Source of the DNA: Zea mays
Taxonomy: Eukaryota > Streptophyta > Magnoliopsida > Poales > Poaceae
Length of the DNA: 64,000 nt
Direction: 5' to 3'
Assembly (NCBI RefSeq): GCF_902167145.1
Contig: NC_050099.1
Location: 14,150,434 to 14,214,433 of the forward strand
The position numbers and the translations under genes were made by a program. Below, piece after piece: positions 45,701-54,072 of this stretch. Below the pieces are notes generated by a model. The model had not been told where the DNA came from, searched no databases, and worked only from the letters and a program-made list of their open reading frames with translations. Position 1 is the first letter of the stretch. The number at the start of each line of letters is the position of its first letter.

Positions 45701-48700
45701 CCGTTACAGACAATCCTCCCCGAATATCTGACACCCATTGACGATTTGTGAGCCCCTCAGCTACTGTTCTTCGCTTTAAAGCCCTTCTAGAAATCACTTG
45801 GATAAGGGTTGGACAGTGTTCAGCCACAGTTTTACCAAGGAGCCAACGATCAGACCAGAACTTCACAGATTCACCACTGCCTACCACTGAGGTAATAGCC
45901 ACATCAACGAGGGCCTTTGCATTACGGTGCACTCGGATAGGGAGACCAGCCCATGGCCTTGACGCGTCAGTCTTTTGTAACCAAAGCCACCTGGCACGTA
46001 GGGCCCATCCAAACATCTCCAGGTTGAGAATACCCAGACCACCATACTTGAGAGGCCGCTGGACAGCTTCCCAGGACACGAGACAGTTACCTCCATATGC
46101 ATCACCTTGCCCCTTCCAAAGAAAGCCTCGTCTCCTCTTATCGATTGCCTTAAAAACCCATTTAGGGAGTTCTAAAGCAAGCATAAGATAGATAGGGACA
46201 GAAGACAACACTGTCTTAACCATGACAAGACGACCAGCCCGGCTGAGAAGATTAGCTTTCCATCCTGGAAGTTTATCAGCAACTTTATCAACAAGCGGCA
46301 GGAGATCAGAGTTAGCAAGCCTATGGATTGATAGAGGAATCCCCAAGTAAGTGCAGGGAAAATTTTTTGTAGCACATGGTAATAAGGCAGAAATGGTGGT
46401 CAGCTCATTCGCTCCACATTGAATGGGTGTAACAGAACTTTTGGAGATGTTCGTTTTTAACCCAGTAGCATGACCAAAGATGTCTAAAACGCTGATAATT
46501 GCTGAGATATCCTGATGAGAGGGCCGCATGAACAAAACAACATCGTCAGCATAGAAGGAGATACAATGTTTGGCATGTTGATTTGCAATCAGCTGCAGCA
46601 TATGTTCCCTGATAGCATAACTGACCATAGCATTCAAAGCCTCCATGACAAGGATAAACAACATGGGGGGCAAAGGATCGCCTTGCCGAAGACCCCTATG
46701 ATGCAGAATGTATTCCCCAGGCTCGCCATTGACAAGGATCCGTGTAGAGGAAGTGCAAAGCAACAGACTAATAAGGTTGCACCAGCTTCGACCAAAACCC
46801 AAGTGTTGTAACATGTCAAGCAGGAATGGCCAGGATATCGAGTCAAAGGCCTTTGAAATATCCAACTTCAGCAGGATGTGAGGCTCTTTTGAGTGGTGTA
46901 ATGATCTGGTAAGTTGCTGCACCAGTAGGATATTGTCTTGTATACTCCTTCCTTTGATAAAGGCACTTTGGTTGATAGAGACCATACTTGGCAGGTGGGG
47001 TGCCAACCGAGCTGCTAGCACTTTGGTCACCAACTTAGCAAAGCTGTGAACAAGGCTTATTGGCCTGTAATCCTTGACCAGCAGGGCATCCACCTTCTTA
47101 GGCAGGAGGGTGATAAAAGCCGTGTTGAGGAGTTTGAGTTTGGAGACATGCCCACATTGCACAGCAAGCAAAGCACCCATCATATCCTCCTTGATGATAT
47201 CCCAGCAAACCTTATAAAAACGACCTGTGAAACCATCTGGCCCAGGAGCCTTGTCCAAAGGCAGATCTTTTACAACTGACCAAACCTCCTCCATAGAAAA
47301 AACAAGCTCAAGATCCCCCAAATCATGTTGTTGAATGCCCAGGCTGTGCAGGTCCAGGGTGTAGTCCCTATGTTCAGCTGTACCTAGCAGGTTATCATAA
47401 AAATCCAAGGCTGCTTGCTGTTTTTCTTCCTGTGAGGTGACAATACGTTCCTCAACCTGGAATTTTGCAATAAAGTTCTTTTTCTTGCGGTAGCGGGCTT
47501 GCTGATGAAAGAAAGAAGTATTTGCATCACCCTCTTGTAGATACAAAATGCGAGAGCGAAGCCTCGCAATAGTGCGTTCCAATGATGCCAAACCGAGGCA
47601 ATGCAGTTTCAATTTTTTTCTAAGCCATTCCTCCCCGGGTGAGAGCACTCTATTGTCCCTGGCAATCTCAAGGCGGTGCAGAATTTCCTTAGCAGTAGCA
47701 AGTTGCAGCTTTACATTACCAACCTTGTGATGGCTCCATTTTTGCAGCCCCTTGCTAAGTCGCTGCAGTTTTAAGAATATACCCTCAACAGGGCAAGCAG
47801 TGGAGACCGGAGCATTCCAGCTATGGCTGACAGCCTCAAGGAAACCCGGCAATTTGGGCCAATAACTTTCAAAGTGAAAACGCCTCTTCTTATGGGTTTG
47901 GACATTAAGGCTGAGAATAAGAGGACAATGGTCCGACACCCCCGAGGATGCACTTTGCAAGAACGAATTAGGAAAGAAATCTTCCCAATCATTGCAACAG
48001 AACACCCTATCAAGTCGTACAAGAGTTGGAGAAGACCTTTCATTTGACCATGTAAATTTGCGACCATGCAGTGGAATTTCCTTAAGAAGGCAGTCATCAA
48101 GAAACCTTCGAAATCTGCCCATCAAAGCTCTATTCAGGTTAGCATTATTTTTGTCAGCAGCTTGATAGATCATGTTAAAATCCCCAGTCAACAGCCAAGG
48201 ACCACTGCAGAGGGTTCTGAAATCAAGAAGCTCCTGAAGGAATTGAATTTTCCTATCATCTTCCTGCGGACCATAAACACCAGTGAACCACCAATTCATA
48301 CCATCCATCCCAGCAAACTGAACTGAAACCGAGAAATTATCAATACGAGAGGAGATGACTTGACAAACTGCTCCCTTCCATGCAATTAGAATGCCACCAC
48401 GAGTACCAACAGCAGGCAGGGTCAAGAACTTATCAAAATCTGAACCACACACAGATAGGAGCAGATGGGAAGAAAACGACGCCACTTTAGTCTCTTGGAG
48501 GCAAATAATATCAGCTTTGGAGGATAGAATTGTGTCTCTTACATAATCTCGCCTAGCCTTATTATTAAGGCCACGGGCATTCCATACAAGAATGTTTGAT
48601 AGATTCATTGAAAAACAAATAAACACGACCAAGGACAGCAGGAATTAACAGCCTGCCAGGAGAACTGGGCTGCTGGAATCATCAAATCGCTCAGCCTGCC

Positions 48701-51700
48701 AGCCAAAAATAGCAGCAAGTGCAGCAAGATGAGAGTCCGTGAGGCGCCCCTCGAACAGCTTAAAATAGTTGTCTTGAGCTTTTTGATCAATGGCTTCTTC
48801 CGTGGCTGCGAGACCCAAACTCCTGATGACTTTCTTTTGGGCTTCAGTGATGATCGGACCTGGAGAACAAGGCTTGACACCAGCCACCCTCCTACTCCGA
48901 CGAGGCACAGCAACAACAGTCTTACTGCTTCTAATCTTGGCAACCGGCATGGGCAGCAGCTGTACCACTGGCTTGATGATTTTCTCCAGGTCATTGAAAG
49001 AAACAGCAGGCGCATCCGGCGCAGAACATTTCTTAGAGTGACGCTTTCGCCTAAAATATACACATGATGAAAGGGTGTTAAGTCCTGCCGAGTTTTGGCT
49101 GAAAAACAAGCTTAAGAAACACTCTTTGCTGCTGTCCTCCCTGAAGCGTACTATGGCTAGGATGAGATCAAGGATTTTATGGCTTAAAGATGGTGATGCC
49201 AATACTAAGTTCTTCTGCTTGCATGCTAGGCACCGAAAGAGAGAACTTTATTGCTTCTTTGGTTGATGGGGAGGTGATTCTTACCAGTCATGAGGACAAG
49301 GCAGCAGCAGTGGATGATTTTTTCTTCAATTTAATTGGTACAAGTCAGGATAGAGATCAAACTCTGGACTTGGAGGCCCTTAACCTTTCTCATCATGACC
49401 TGGCAGAGCTTGAGGCCCCCTGTTCAGAAGATGAAGTTTGGGAGACCATTAAGCTGTTACCTTCCGATAAAGCTCCGGGTCCGGATGGCTTCACTGGATG
49501 CTTTTATAAATCCTGCTGGAATACTATCAAATCTGATATCATGGCTGCAATTTCAGCGACCTGGAATAGAAAATTTGAGAACCTTGGTAAGCTGAACTCT
49601 GCTTACATTTCCTTGATCCCAAAAAAGAAGGGGATGATCATGTGGAGTTTAGACCAATTAACCTTGTGCACAGTTTTGGCAAATTGATTACCAAAATCTT
49701 AGCTAACAAATTGGTTAGCAGACTTAATGGAATGATCTCTCCAAATCAAAGTGCCTTCATCAAAGGACGATTTATTCAAGATAATTTCATGTTGGTGCAG
49801 CAGACTTCTAGATTCTTACACCGACATAAAAAGGCTAGCTTGCTCCTTAAACTGGATATCACCAAGGCCTTTGATTCGATCCCGTGGCCTTTTCTCATTG
49901 AAGTCTTGAAGCAGCTTGGTTTCGGACAAATTTGGAGGGATATTATTTGTAGGCTATTGGCATCTTCTTCTACTCAAGTCTTACTAAATGGGTATCCAGG
50001 GAGGAAGATTATTCACAGAAGAGGGCTTCGGCAAGGGGACCCTCTTTCCCCAATGCTATTCATCTTGGTAATGGACATCTTTGGCCTTCTCTTTATCAGG
50101 TCGAAGAATATGGTTTGATGCAACAACTGTTTGGAGCATCGAAACTCCATCGGATCTCTATGTATGCTGACGACGTGGTTCTTTTTCTGAGTCCCTTGGC
50201 TGTAGAATCTCCACTGCTATGGGTATTTTGGACTTGTTTGGAAAGGCTTCTGGCCTCCGAAATAACGAACATAAATCTAATGTTTATCCCATCCAGTGCT
50301 CTGAGGATGATCTATTGGTGGTCTAGAATTTATTACCATGTGAGAGGTCTAATTTCCCTTGCAACTATTTTGGAATTCCTCTATCCCTTCGCAAGCTGAC
50401 CAAGGAACAAGTTCAATCAATCATAGATAGAGTGGCTGACCGTCTTCCAAGTTGGAAAACTGATCTTATGTCTAGAGTTGGTAGGAGGATTATTGTACAA
50501 CATGTGCTCACTAGTATGATTGTCTATTTGGCTATGGCCACTGATTTCTTACTTGCACATTAGAGGCAATTGATAAGATAAAAAAGGGTTTTTTTTGTAA
50601 AGGTCATAAAGATGTCAAGGGAGGACACTGTCTGATTGCCTGGGGAAGGGTGTGCGGGCCCCTCCATTTGGGAGGTTTGGAAATTTCTAGCTTGAAGGAA
50701 TTATGCTGGGCACTTCGTATGAGATGATTGTGGCTACATAAAACTGATCCAGACAGGCCGTGGGCAAACCTTCCTATACATGTTTCTAAAAAGGCAAGGT
50801 CTTTCTTCTCTACTGTTTTGGTTTCAGAAGTGGGAAATGGAGCACACACTCTGTTCTGGACAGATAAATGGCTATTGGATCAGAAAATGAGCAATCTGGC
50901 TCCTAGATTATTCGCCATCATTCCTAAAATGACTGCTAATAAGAGAACTGTCCTTGAGGCCCCAACCAACAGAAAGTGGATATCTGATATAAAAGATGCT
51001 TTGTCTGTCGGGGCCTTAGTGGACTACCTGAACTTTTGGGGGCTCCTATCATAAATAGTGCTTCAGCCCGAAGTAGAGGATAAACATGTATTCAGTATTG
51101 CTGCAGATGGCAAATATTCGTCTAAGTCGTCTTATGAAGGTCTTTTTGCTCGTTCAATATCTTTTGGTCATTACCATATGGTTTGGAAAACGTGGGCACC
51201 TCCTAAGTATCGGTTTTTTATTTGGCTGGCTACAAACAAGAGATGATGGACTATTGACAGGCTTGCTAAGAGGTTTGGATCACCCAGCTAGTTGTCTCTT
51301 ATGTGATCAGGAAGCCGAAACTCTTGACCATATCCTTGTCTCTTGTGTGTTCATAAGAGTGTTCTGGTTTAACCTCCTGAAACCTTTTGGATTTGAAAGA
51401 CTGGCTCCTCAGCCAGGGCTTTCACCCTTCATGATTTGGTGGGAGCAAATCTCCGGAGCGATCACTGGTCTACCTAGAAAGGGCATCAACTCCCTTGTTG
51501 CCTTGGGGGCTTGGACAATTTGGAAACTCTGAAACTTTTGTGTTTTTGATGGCTGTACTCCTAGTTTGGCTTTGTCCCTTAGGTTAGCTAGGGATGAGAG
51601 ACAATTTGGGAAGTGGCTGGGGCTAAAGGCCTTTCATACCTTGCTGCCCTCCTTCCTGAAGACTAGCGGCTGTTCCTTAGGTGTGTTTTGATGAATTTTT

Positions 51701-54072
51701 TCAGTTTCCTGTGTTTTTGGCCTCCTTAAGGAACCTTTGTATCAGGTCTCTTTGACCTTTGTTTCTTCTCTTAATATAATGAGGTGCAGTTCTCCTGCGT
51801 TTTCGAGAAAAAAAGGATCTTCCTTGGCGTTGAAGGTGGGAAAGGGAAGGTTATGGTGGTGCGGGTTGTGAGGGTGTTGCTGTGGGGGGTATGCGCTATG
51901 GTGGGGTTCGGAAAAGCCTGGGATTGGTGATGGGGGGAGTGTGGGAAGGGTATCCGATTGATGGGTATCGGACACAGAGATGCCCTTCATGGTGCATATC
52001 TTCAGGTGCGCCCGTGAGAACTTCTTAGGGCAGTTGAAGCAGGGGGCTTTGTGACGGCGAATCATCTCGTCGGGCATCAGCCTGGTCACGCGCTTCCCAG
52101 CAAGTGGTCAGGCTATAGTCGGAGCGTCAGGGGCAGCTGTCGTGGTGGGAAGTTCTGGAGGGGATGGTGTAGTCGTGGTAATGCTGGTGTGACGCGGTCG
52201 ATGAATGATGTGCAGATGGTGCTAGTGCCCTAGCAGCCACGGTGTTGTGGTGGATGTAGGTGAGCCAGGGTTGCTTCCTCCTCCAGTTTGGCGAGTGCGT
52301 CAAGCTCGACGTCGGTCTTCAGTGGTTCGCCCAGACCTACGGTGAAGATGGAGATCTGTTGCTGCTCGGAGAGGTCATCGCAGCGGGTGAGGCGCTGGTA
52401 GAACACGTCCATGTACTCAATGAGGGACCCCTGAAGGCAGAGGTTACACAACTCGCTGAATGGGTTGTTGCGTGTCGGGGGCGAAGCTTGCGTCGGCGAG
52501 CTTCGTGAAGCGTGTCCAGGACGGGGTTCCCTGGTTCTGCTCCTCCTCCATGTAGGAGGCGATCAGGCCTTCTCTGTGTCCGATGTATGTGCTGCCCGGA
52601 TGAACTGCTTGCAGTGGTGGAGCCAGGACAGCGGATCCTTGGAGCCGTCGTACTTGAGCAAGCATAATTTATGGGTGGCAGAGTTGATGAAGGCAAAAGC
52701 CCTATCTCCCGGAGCGGTGGCCGCTGGCAGAGGTGCTAGGATCTGAGGGAACCGTCTGGTTGCTAGCCAGTTGCAGCTGCTGGGACTGGACTTTGTTGAC
52801 GGTGACCTTGGTTGACCTTGATGGAGGACACCTCGGTGGACAGTGCCGTCACCTTGTCGTCCATGGCCACTTGATGAGATTGGATCTCAGACAGGCCGAC
52901 CAGTATTTGGGCCATGGAGGCCATGATGTCGTCAGTTGTGGCAGATACCGTGACAGGCGGTGGTGATGGGACTAATGGGTGACACAGGCGGGGCGGCACA
53001 GGCGTAGGAGATGGCTCTGAGTACCAAGATGTTGGCAATTAGAGCAAGATTACAACAGAACAGGGAGAGAGGGAGAGACCCTTGACATGTGGCAGGCTTA
53101 AGGTTGTTTCTTCTCTGCCTTTTGTTGTTTGCAGGTCCCAGCTATATATAGCCTAGACATGACTCCTAACTTGACCCTCTAGTAACCCAAACAGATCTAA
53201 ATCTTTCAAAGATATTAACTAGCAATCTTATTTAATTATTGTCTATCCTTATCGATGCGGACCACCTCTTGGGCTTCTCCTGGCTCAGTTGGGCTGAAGA
53301 GGGCATTGGCTGGGCTGGGTCCCACCTGACCTGGGCCGGCGCTTGTAGTGCTTGCCTAGAAAAGCATCCACAACAGCATGACATCACAATTGTCTGATAC
53401 TTCCTCAAAATAGTTTTGGACTTATTTGCATAGATGACCTCAACAATTTTGTTACACACGATTTTGCTTAGAATATGTTCATTTTACTAGCATTTAATTT
53501 CTGGTACTGGTATGCTAGATTCATTATTGACATTTACAAGACTGAGGAGCGGGAAGAAAGCAAGCAGTTCATAAACAAAATCTGCCTCGAGTTTCCCAAA
53601 GTATTCCTTTGGCATCTTCTTACCCAGTATATCATTGCATGTAAATCTTAGATTTCTCATGTTACTCCCTTGAACAACTTTGCAGGTGCCACAGCAAAAT
53701 GGGGATGAATGTGGAATTTATGTTCTTTATTTCATCCGCTGTTTTCTACTGAACAAAAAACTGACAGAAGTTCTTGAAAACAAAAAATTGGAAGAAAAAT
53801 TTACCCAGCTGGTGTGTCATCTTTTCCCACCTCTATACCTCTTCTTTTACTGCCTTTTCAAATGTTTGACTAATGTGCTTTATCAATATGACTTAGTTTG
53901 ATGATGGCTGGTTTAACCCAGAGGAACTAGAGAACTTCCGCAAGGATATCCATTCATTCCAAGCGTATGTGTCACCTTCTGCATTCATTTCCTGCTTGCT
54001 AATTTGTGATTGTAAATCTCATCCCGTTTTTGACACTTCTGAAGGAATCGAAATAACAAAGTTGCAGAGTAG
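36756..54072 (+). CDS. ULP1-type SUMO/ubiquitin-like protease (peptidase C48), 8 exons, 300 aa
   Basis: Proposed exons: 36756-36819, 42380-42611, 42701-42868, 42952-43086, 53519-53600, 53686-53811, 53897-53964 and 54045-54072 (TAG). All introns are GT-AG, every phase agrees and the total is 903 bases. Residues about 70-290 form the cysteine-protease fold: DLWKHIDEDKKSAYAYLDSL, YVFVPIVCFGHWSLLVLC (His157), MMVLDSL (Asp184) and VPQQNGDECGIYVLYF (Gln230, Cys236). These are the C48 catalytic residues. Such enzymes cut SUMO from conjugates or mature its precursor, usually in the nucleus. At 300 residues it is short, with little regulatory N-terminus. Exon 1 is the least certain; it is joined on phase and on the sequence MPRCRRDKGQALIDLDSDAED. 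Introns 1 and 4 are swollen by transposons. Confidence 0.85.
36820..38261 (+). other. 5' part of ULP intron 1, no transposon recognised
   Basis: AT-rich intron-like sequence after the GTGAGA donor. A short frame at about 38036-38097 (MALMSPKSQQKKPHNQIG) could be an alternative exon, but its phase does not fit exon 1 and I leave it out. Confidence 0.5.
38262..38480 (+). mobile_element. tRNA-derived SINE-like sequence
   Basis: TAGTGTAATGGTAAGC (A-box-like, about 38323) and AAGGTTCAAATCC (B-box-like, about 38361) are spaced as in tRNA-derived SINEs. A second inverted GGTTCGAA-type motif lies near 38480. The limits are not sharply defined. Confidence 0.45.
39591..40838 (-). pseudogene. LINE fragment (-) inserted in the intron-1 LINE
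   Basis: A poly-T run and TTCGAAAACGCGCAGGAGAA at the left are the 3' tail of a minus-strand LINE. The minus strand then reads KGLNSLIILGAWTIWNHRNK (39768-39974) and, beyond the MITE at 40000-40762, upstream sequence with SSFLGWW. It is 5'-truncated. The right edge is approximate and I found no clear TSD. Confidence 0.7.
40000..40762. mobile_element. hAT-type MITE (TIR TATAGGTGTACATT), TSD CCCACYAG
   Basis: TATAGGTGTACATTTGGGCC at the left and AATGTACACCTATA at the right are inverted. CCCACTAG (39992-39999) and CCCACCAG (40763-40770) are an 8-bp TSD with one change. It is the same family as 11050-11733, with GGGCCGGGCC-rich ends and an AT-rich centre. It sits in the minus-strand LINE fragment, so it is the youngest of the three nested pieces. 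Confidence 0.85.
41198..41478 (+). mobile_element. tRNA-derived SINE in ULP intron 1
   Basis: ACTGCACCAAGGTTCGAATCC (B box, about 41213-41233) followed by GC-rich body and a T-rich region fits a tRNA-derived SINE lacking its 5' part. It begins directly after the LINE poly-A at 41197. Limits are approximate. Confidence 0.45.
41496..41798 (+). mobile_element. SINE with LINE-like 3' tail and 17-bp TSD
   Basis: It has AGCGTAATGGTTAAGGC (A box) and TGGGTTCGATTCC (B box) near the start. Near the 3' end it has TCTCTTCTTAATATAATACC, closely matching the end of the LINEs in this window. GGTCTAGTTCTAGTTTT occurs at 41479-41495 and 41799-41815. The tail is poly-T (GTTTTTTT). Maize SINE families sharing a 3' end with a LINE1 are known; this looks like one. 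Confidence 0.85.
42236..42340 (+). mobile_element. SINE fragment
   Basis: TACTAGCCTAGTGGCTGTAG followed about 40 bases later by CAGGGTGCAACACCTGG resembles decayed A and B boxes like those of the SINE at 41496. It is short and degenerate and lies 40 bases before exon 2 of the ULP gene. Confidence 0.4.
42380..43086 (+). CDS. ULP gene exons 2-4 (catalytic His and Asp)
   Basis: Exon 2 (42380-42611) has an acceptor at TTTGTAG and a GTATGT donor and carries a 42-bp in-frame direct duplication. Exon 3 (42701-42868) follows an 89-bp intron. Exon 4 (42952-43086) follows an 83-bp intron and encodes GHWSLLVLC and MVLDSL. The donor at 43087 opens the 10.4-kb intron 4. The short introns and clean frame show that this part is under constraint or only recently interrupted. 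Confidence 0.85.
43348..43781 (-). repeat. LTR-A: 3' LTR of a Reina-like gypsy remnant
   Basis: On the minus strand it starts TGTTATGACCGG and ends CCCAACA (434 bp). It is preceded by CCGGGAGA, a polypurine tract at 43782-43789, and by a pol C-terminus reading LEDELFLEAGRDVM-like (about 43782-43830). The flank GATAT (43343-43347) may be one side of the target duplication. Confidence 0.75.
43880..44521 (-). pseudogene. Gypsy gag-A, downstream part
   Basis: On the minus strand: VGWLSRCESFFYNKGTPEMDK, VWMATYYLTGVAQMWS, RFKALCQQRFGP and YSTVDYQDRFLDLL, then (frame changes) VDVELCAPDDLQQAMALARA and a zinc knuckle GLCYNCDESFVRSHQC followed by QRLFYL. This is a plant Ty3/gypsy gag. Nearly all of pol is deleted between this and the LTR. 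The missing N-terminal side (PFPTFNAKEDP) lies beyond the LINE, at about 51824-51850. Confidence 0.8.
45039..48608 (-). CDS. LINE L- ORF2: endonuclease, reverse transcriptase, zf-RVT
   Basis: An open frame of about 1190 codons; I place the start at the ATG of MNLSNILVWNARGLNNKA (48608), though the frame is open to 48632. The N-terminal APE-type endonuclease shows WNARGLNN, ICLQETK, GDFNMIY and SDHCPLIL. The RT shows LDKAPGPDGFTGRFYK, HLPSMVSINQSAFIKGRSIQ, LRQGDPLPPMLF and the catalytic FYADDVVLF. The C-terminal zf-RVT region contains CPQCDQAEETIQHILVSC. It nicks target DNA and reverse-transcribes element RNA from the nick. No stop or frameshift was seen. Confidence 0.92.
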   Translation of the reverse strand: MNLSNILVWNARGLNNKARRDYVRDTILSSKADIICLQETKVASFSSHLLLSVCGSDFDKFLTLPAVGTRGGILIAWKGAVCQVISSRIDNFSVSVQFAGMDGMNWWFTGVYGPQEDDRKIQFLQELLDFRTLCSGPWLLTGDFNMIYQAADKNNANLNRALMGRFRRFLDDCLLKEIPLHGRKFTWSNERSSPTLVRLDRVFCCNDWEDFFPNSFLQSASSGVSDHCPLILSLNVQTHKKRRFHFESYWPKLPGFLEAVSHSWNAPVSTACPVEGIFLKLQRLSKGLQKWSHHKVGNVKLQLATAKEILHRLEIARDNRVLSPGEEWLRKKLKLHCLGLASLERTIARLRSRILYLQEGDANTSFFHQQARYRKKKNFIAKFQVEERIVTSQEEKQQAALDFYDNLLGTAEHRDYTLDLHSLGIQQHDLGDLELVFSMEEVWSVVKDLPLDKAPGPDGFTGRFYKVCWDIIKEDMMGALLAVQCGHVSKLKLLNTAFITLLPKKVDALLVKDYRPISLVHSFAKLVTKVLAARLAPHLPSMVSINQSAFIKGRSIQDNILLVQQLTRSLHHSKEPHILLKLDISKAFDSISWPFLLDMLQHLGFGRSWCNLISLLLCTSSTRILVNGEPGEYILHHRGLRQGDPLPPMLFILVMEALNAMVSYAIREHMLQLIANQHAKHCISFYADDVVLFMRPSHQDISAIISVLDIFGHATGLKTNISKSSVTPIQCGANELTTISALLPCATKNFPCTYLGIPLSIHRLANSDLLPLVDKVADKLPGWKANLLSRAGRLVMVKTVLSSVPIYLMLALELPKWVFKAIDKRRRGFLWKGQGDAYGGNCLVSWEAVQRPLKYGGLGILNLEMFGWALRARWLWLQKTDASRPWAGLPIRVHRNAKALVDVAITSVVGSGESVKFWSDRWLLGKTVAEHCPTLIQVISRRALKRRTVAEGLTNRQWVSDIRGGLSVTVLVEYLQLWNLVDGVVLQPDIADQHIWRLSAHGTYCSKSAYDALFVGSIPFGPWRRVWKTWAPLRCKFFVWLAIKNRVWTADRLAKRGLPHPVACPQCDQAEETIQHILVSCVFARQIWTSMLHNLGLLAIVPQHGCTRFSNWWCQSIKKVEKSLRKGINSLIILVAWEIWKHRNACVFEGVVPCTQRVQSAVIEEGSVWCLAGASALQDLLLRQLPRGP
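48645..49060 (-). pseudogene. LINE L- ORF1, 3' part only
   Basis: The frame runs from the element edge (YFRRKRHSKKCSAPDAP) through RRSRRVAGVKPCSPGP to LLAGC and a TAA, ending just upstream of ORF2. The basic stretches and VPRRSRRVAG are typical of the plant LINE ORF1 C-terminus. The RNA-binding N-terminal domain is missing through 5' truncation. Confidence 0.75.
51824..53015 (-). pseudogene. Gypsy gag-B joined to the N-terminus of gag-A
   Basis: On the minus strand from the PBS: an N-terminal segment (VTVSATTDDIMASMAQILVG, 52763-53038), a capsid-like core (QGSLIEYMDVFYQRLTRCDD, ISIFTVGLGEPLKTDVELDA at 52230-52451), and a zinc-finger-like APCFNCPKKFSRAHLKIC (about 51960-52050). It then runs on as SPIPGFSEPHHSAYPP...NLPFPTFNAKEDP, which belongs with gag-A on the other side of the LINE. 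Frames change several times. Two gag modules in one remnant imply a join between two elements. Confidence 0.7.
53009..53029 (-). other. Primer binding site of the gypsy remnant
   Basis: TTGGTACTCAGAGCC on the minus strand is the initiator tRNA-Met site with one inserted base, directly after LTR-B. Confidence 0.65.
53030..53388 (-). repeat. LTR-B: 5' LTR of a Reina-like gypsy remnant
   Basis: On the minus strand it starts TGTGATGTCATG and ends TGCCAACA (359 bp) and is followed by the PBS. A TATATATAG motif lies at about 53143-53151. Its sequence does not match LTR-A at 43348-43781 beyond the first few bases. Confidence 0.7.
53519..54072 (+). CDS. ULP gene exons 5-8 (catalytic Cys and C-terminus)
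   Basis: Exon 5 (53519-53600) reads FIIDIYKTEEREESKQFINK and completes the Lys codon left open at 43086. Exon 6 (53686-53811) carries QQNGDECG, the catalytic Cys. Exon 7 (53897-53964) reads FDDGWFNPEELENFRKDIHS. Exon 8 (54045-54072) ends NRNNKVAE and TAG. Introns are 85, 85 and 80 bp. Confidence 0.85.

Larger units (their letters stand above)
44846..49060 (-). mobile_element. LINE L- inserted in L+, TSD CACATGAT
   Basis: CACATGAT occurs at 44838-44845 and 49061-49068. A poly-T (poly-A on the minus strand) sits at the left edge. The 4215-bp insertion contains the 3' part of ORF1, a full ORF2 and a 3' UTR ending TTAATTTAATGACACGCAGC on the minus strand. It is truncated inside ORF1. The open ORF2 suggests it is the younger of the two LINEs. 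Confidence 0.92.
44530..51815 (+). mobile_element. LINE L+ (5'-truncated) in gypsy gag, TSD GATCTTCC
   Basis: GATCTTCC occurs at 44522-44529 and 51816-51823. The element starts within the ORF2 endonuclease domain (HDSDHCPLILGLRDNN). A second LINE splits it at 44846-49060. It resumes with LRSRILWLKDGDANTKFF, PSDKAPGPDGFTGCFYKSCW, the RT core (SPNQSAFIKGRFIQDN, RGLRQGDPLSPMLF, MYADDVVLFLS) and zf-RVT, and ends in CTCTTAATATAATGAGGTGC...GAGAAAAAAA (51770-51814). Several frameshifts and stops inactivate ORF2. Confidence 0.88.

Noticed and set aside
43348..53388. A single ordinary gypsy element with matching LTRs
   Set aside because: The two LTRs do not match by eye and there are two gag modules, so a chimera or two fused remnants fits better.
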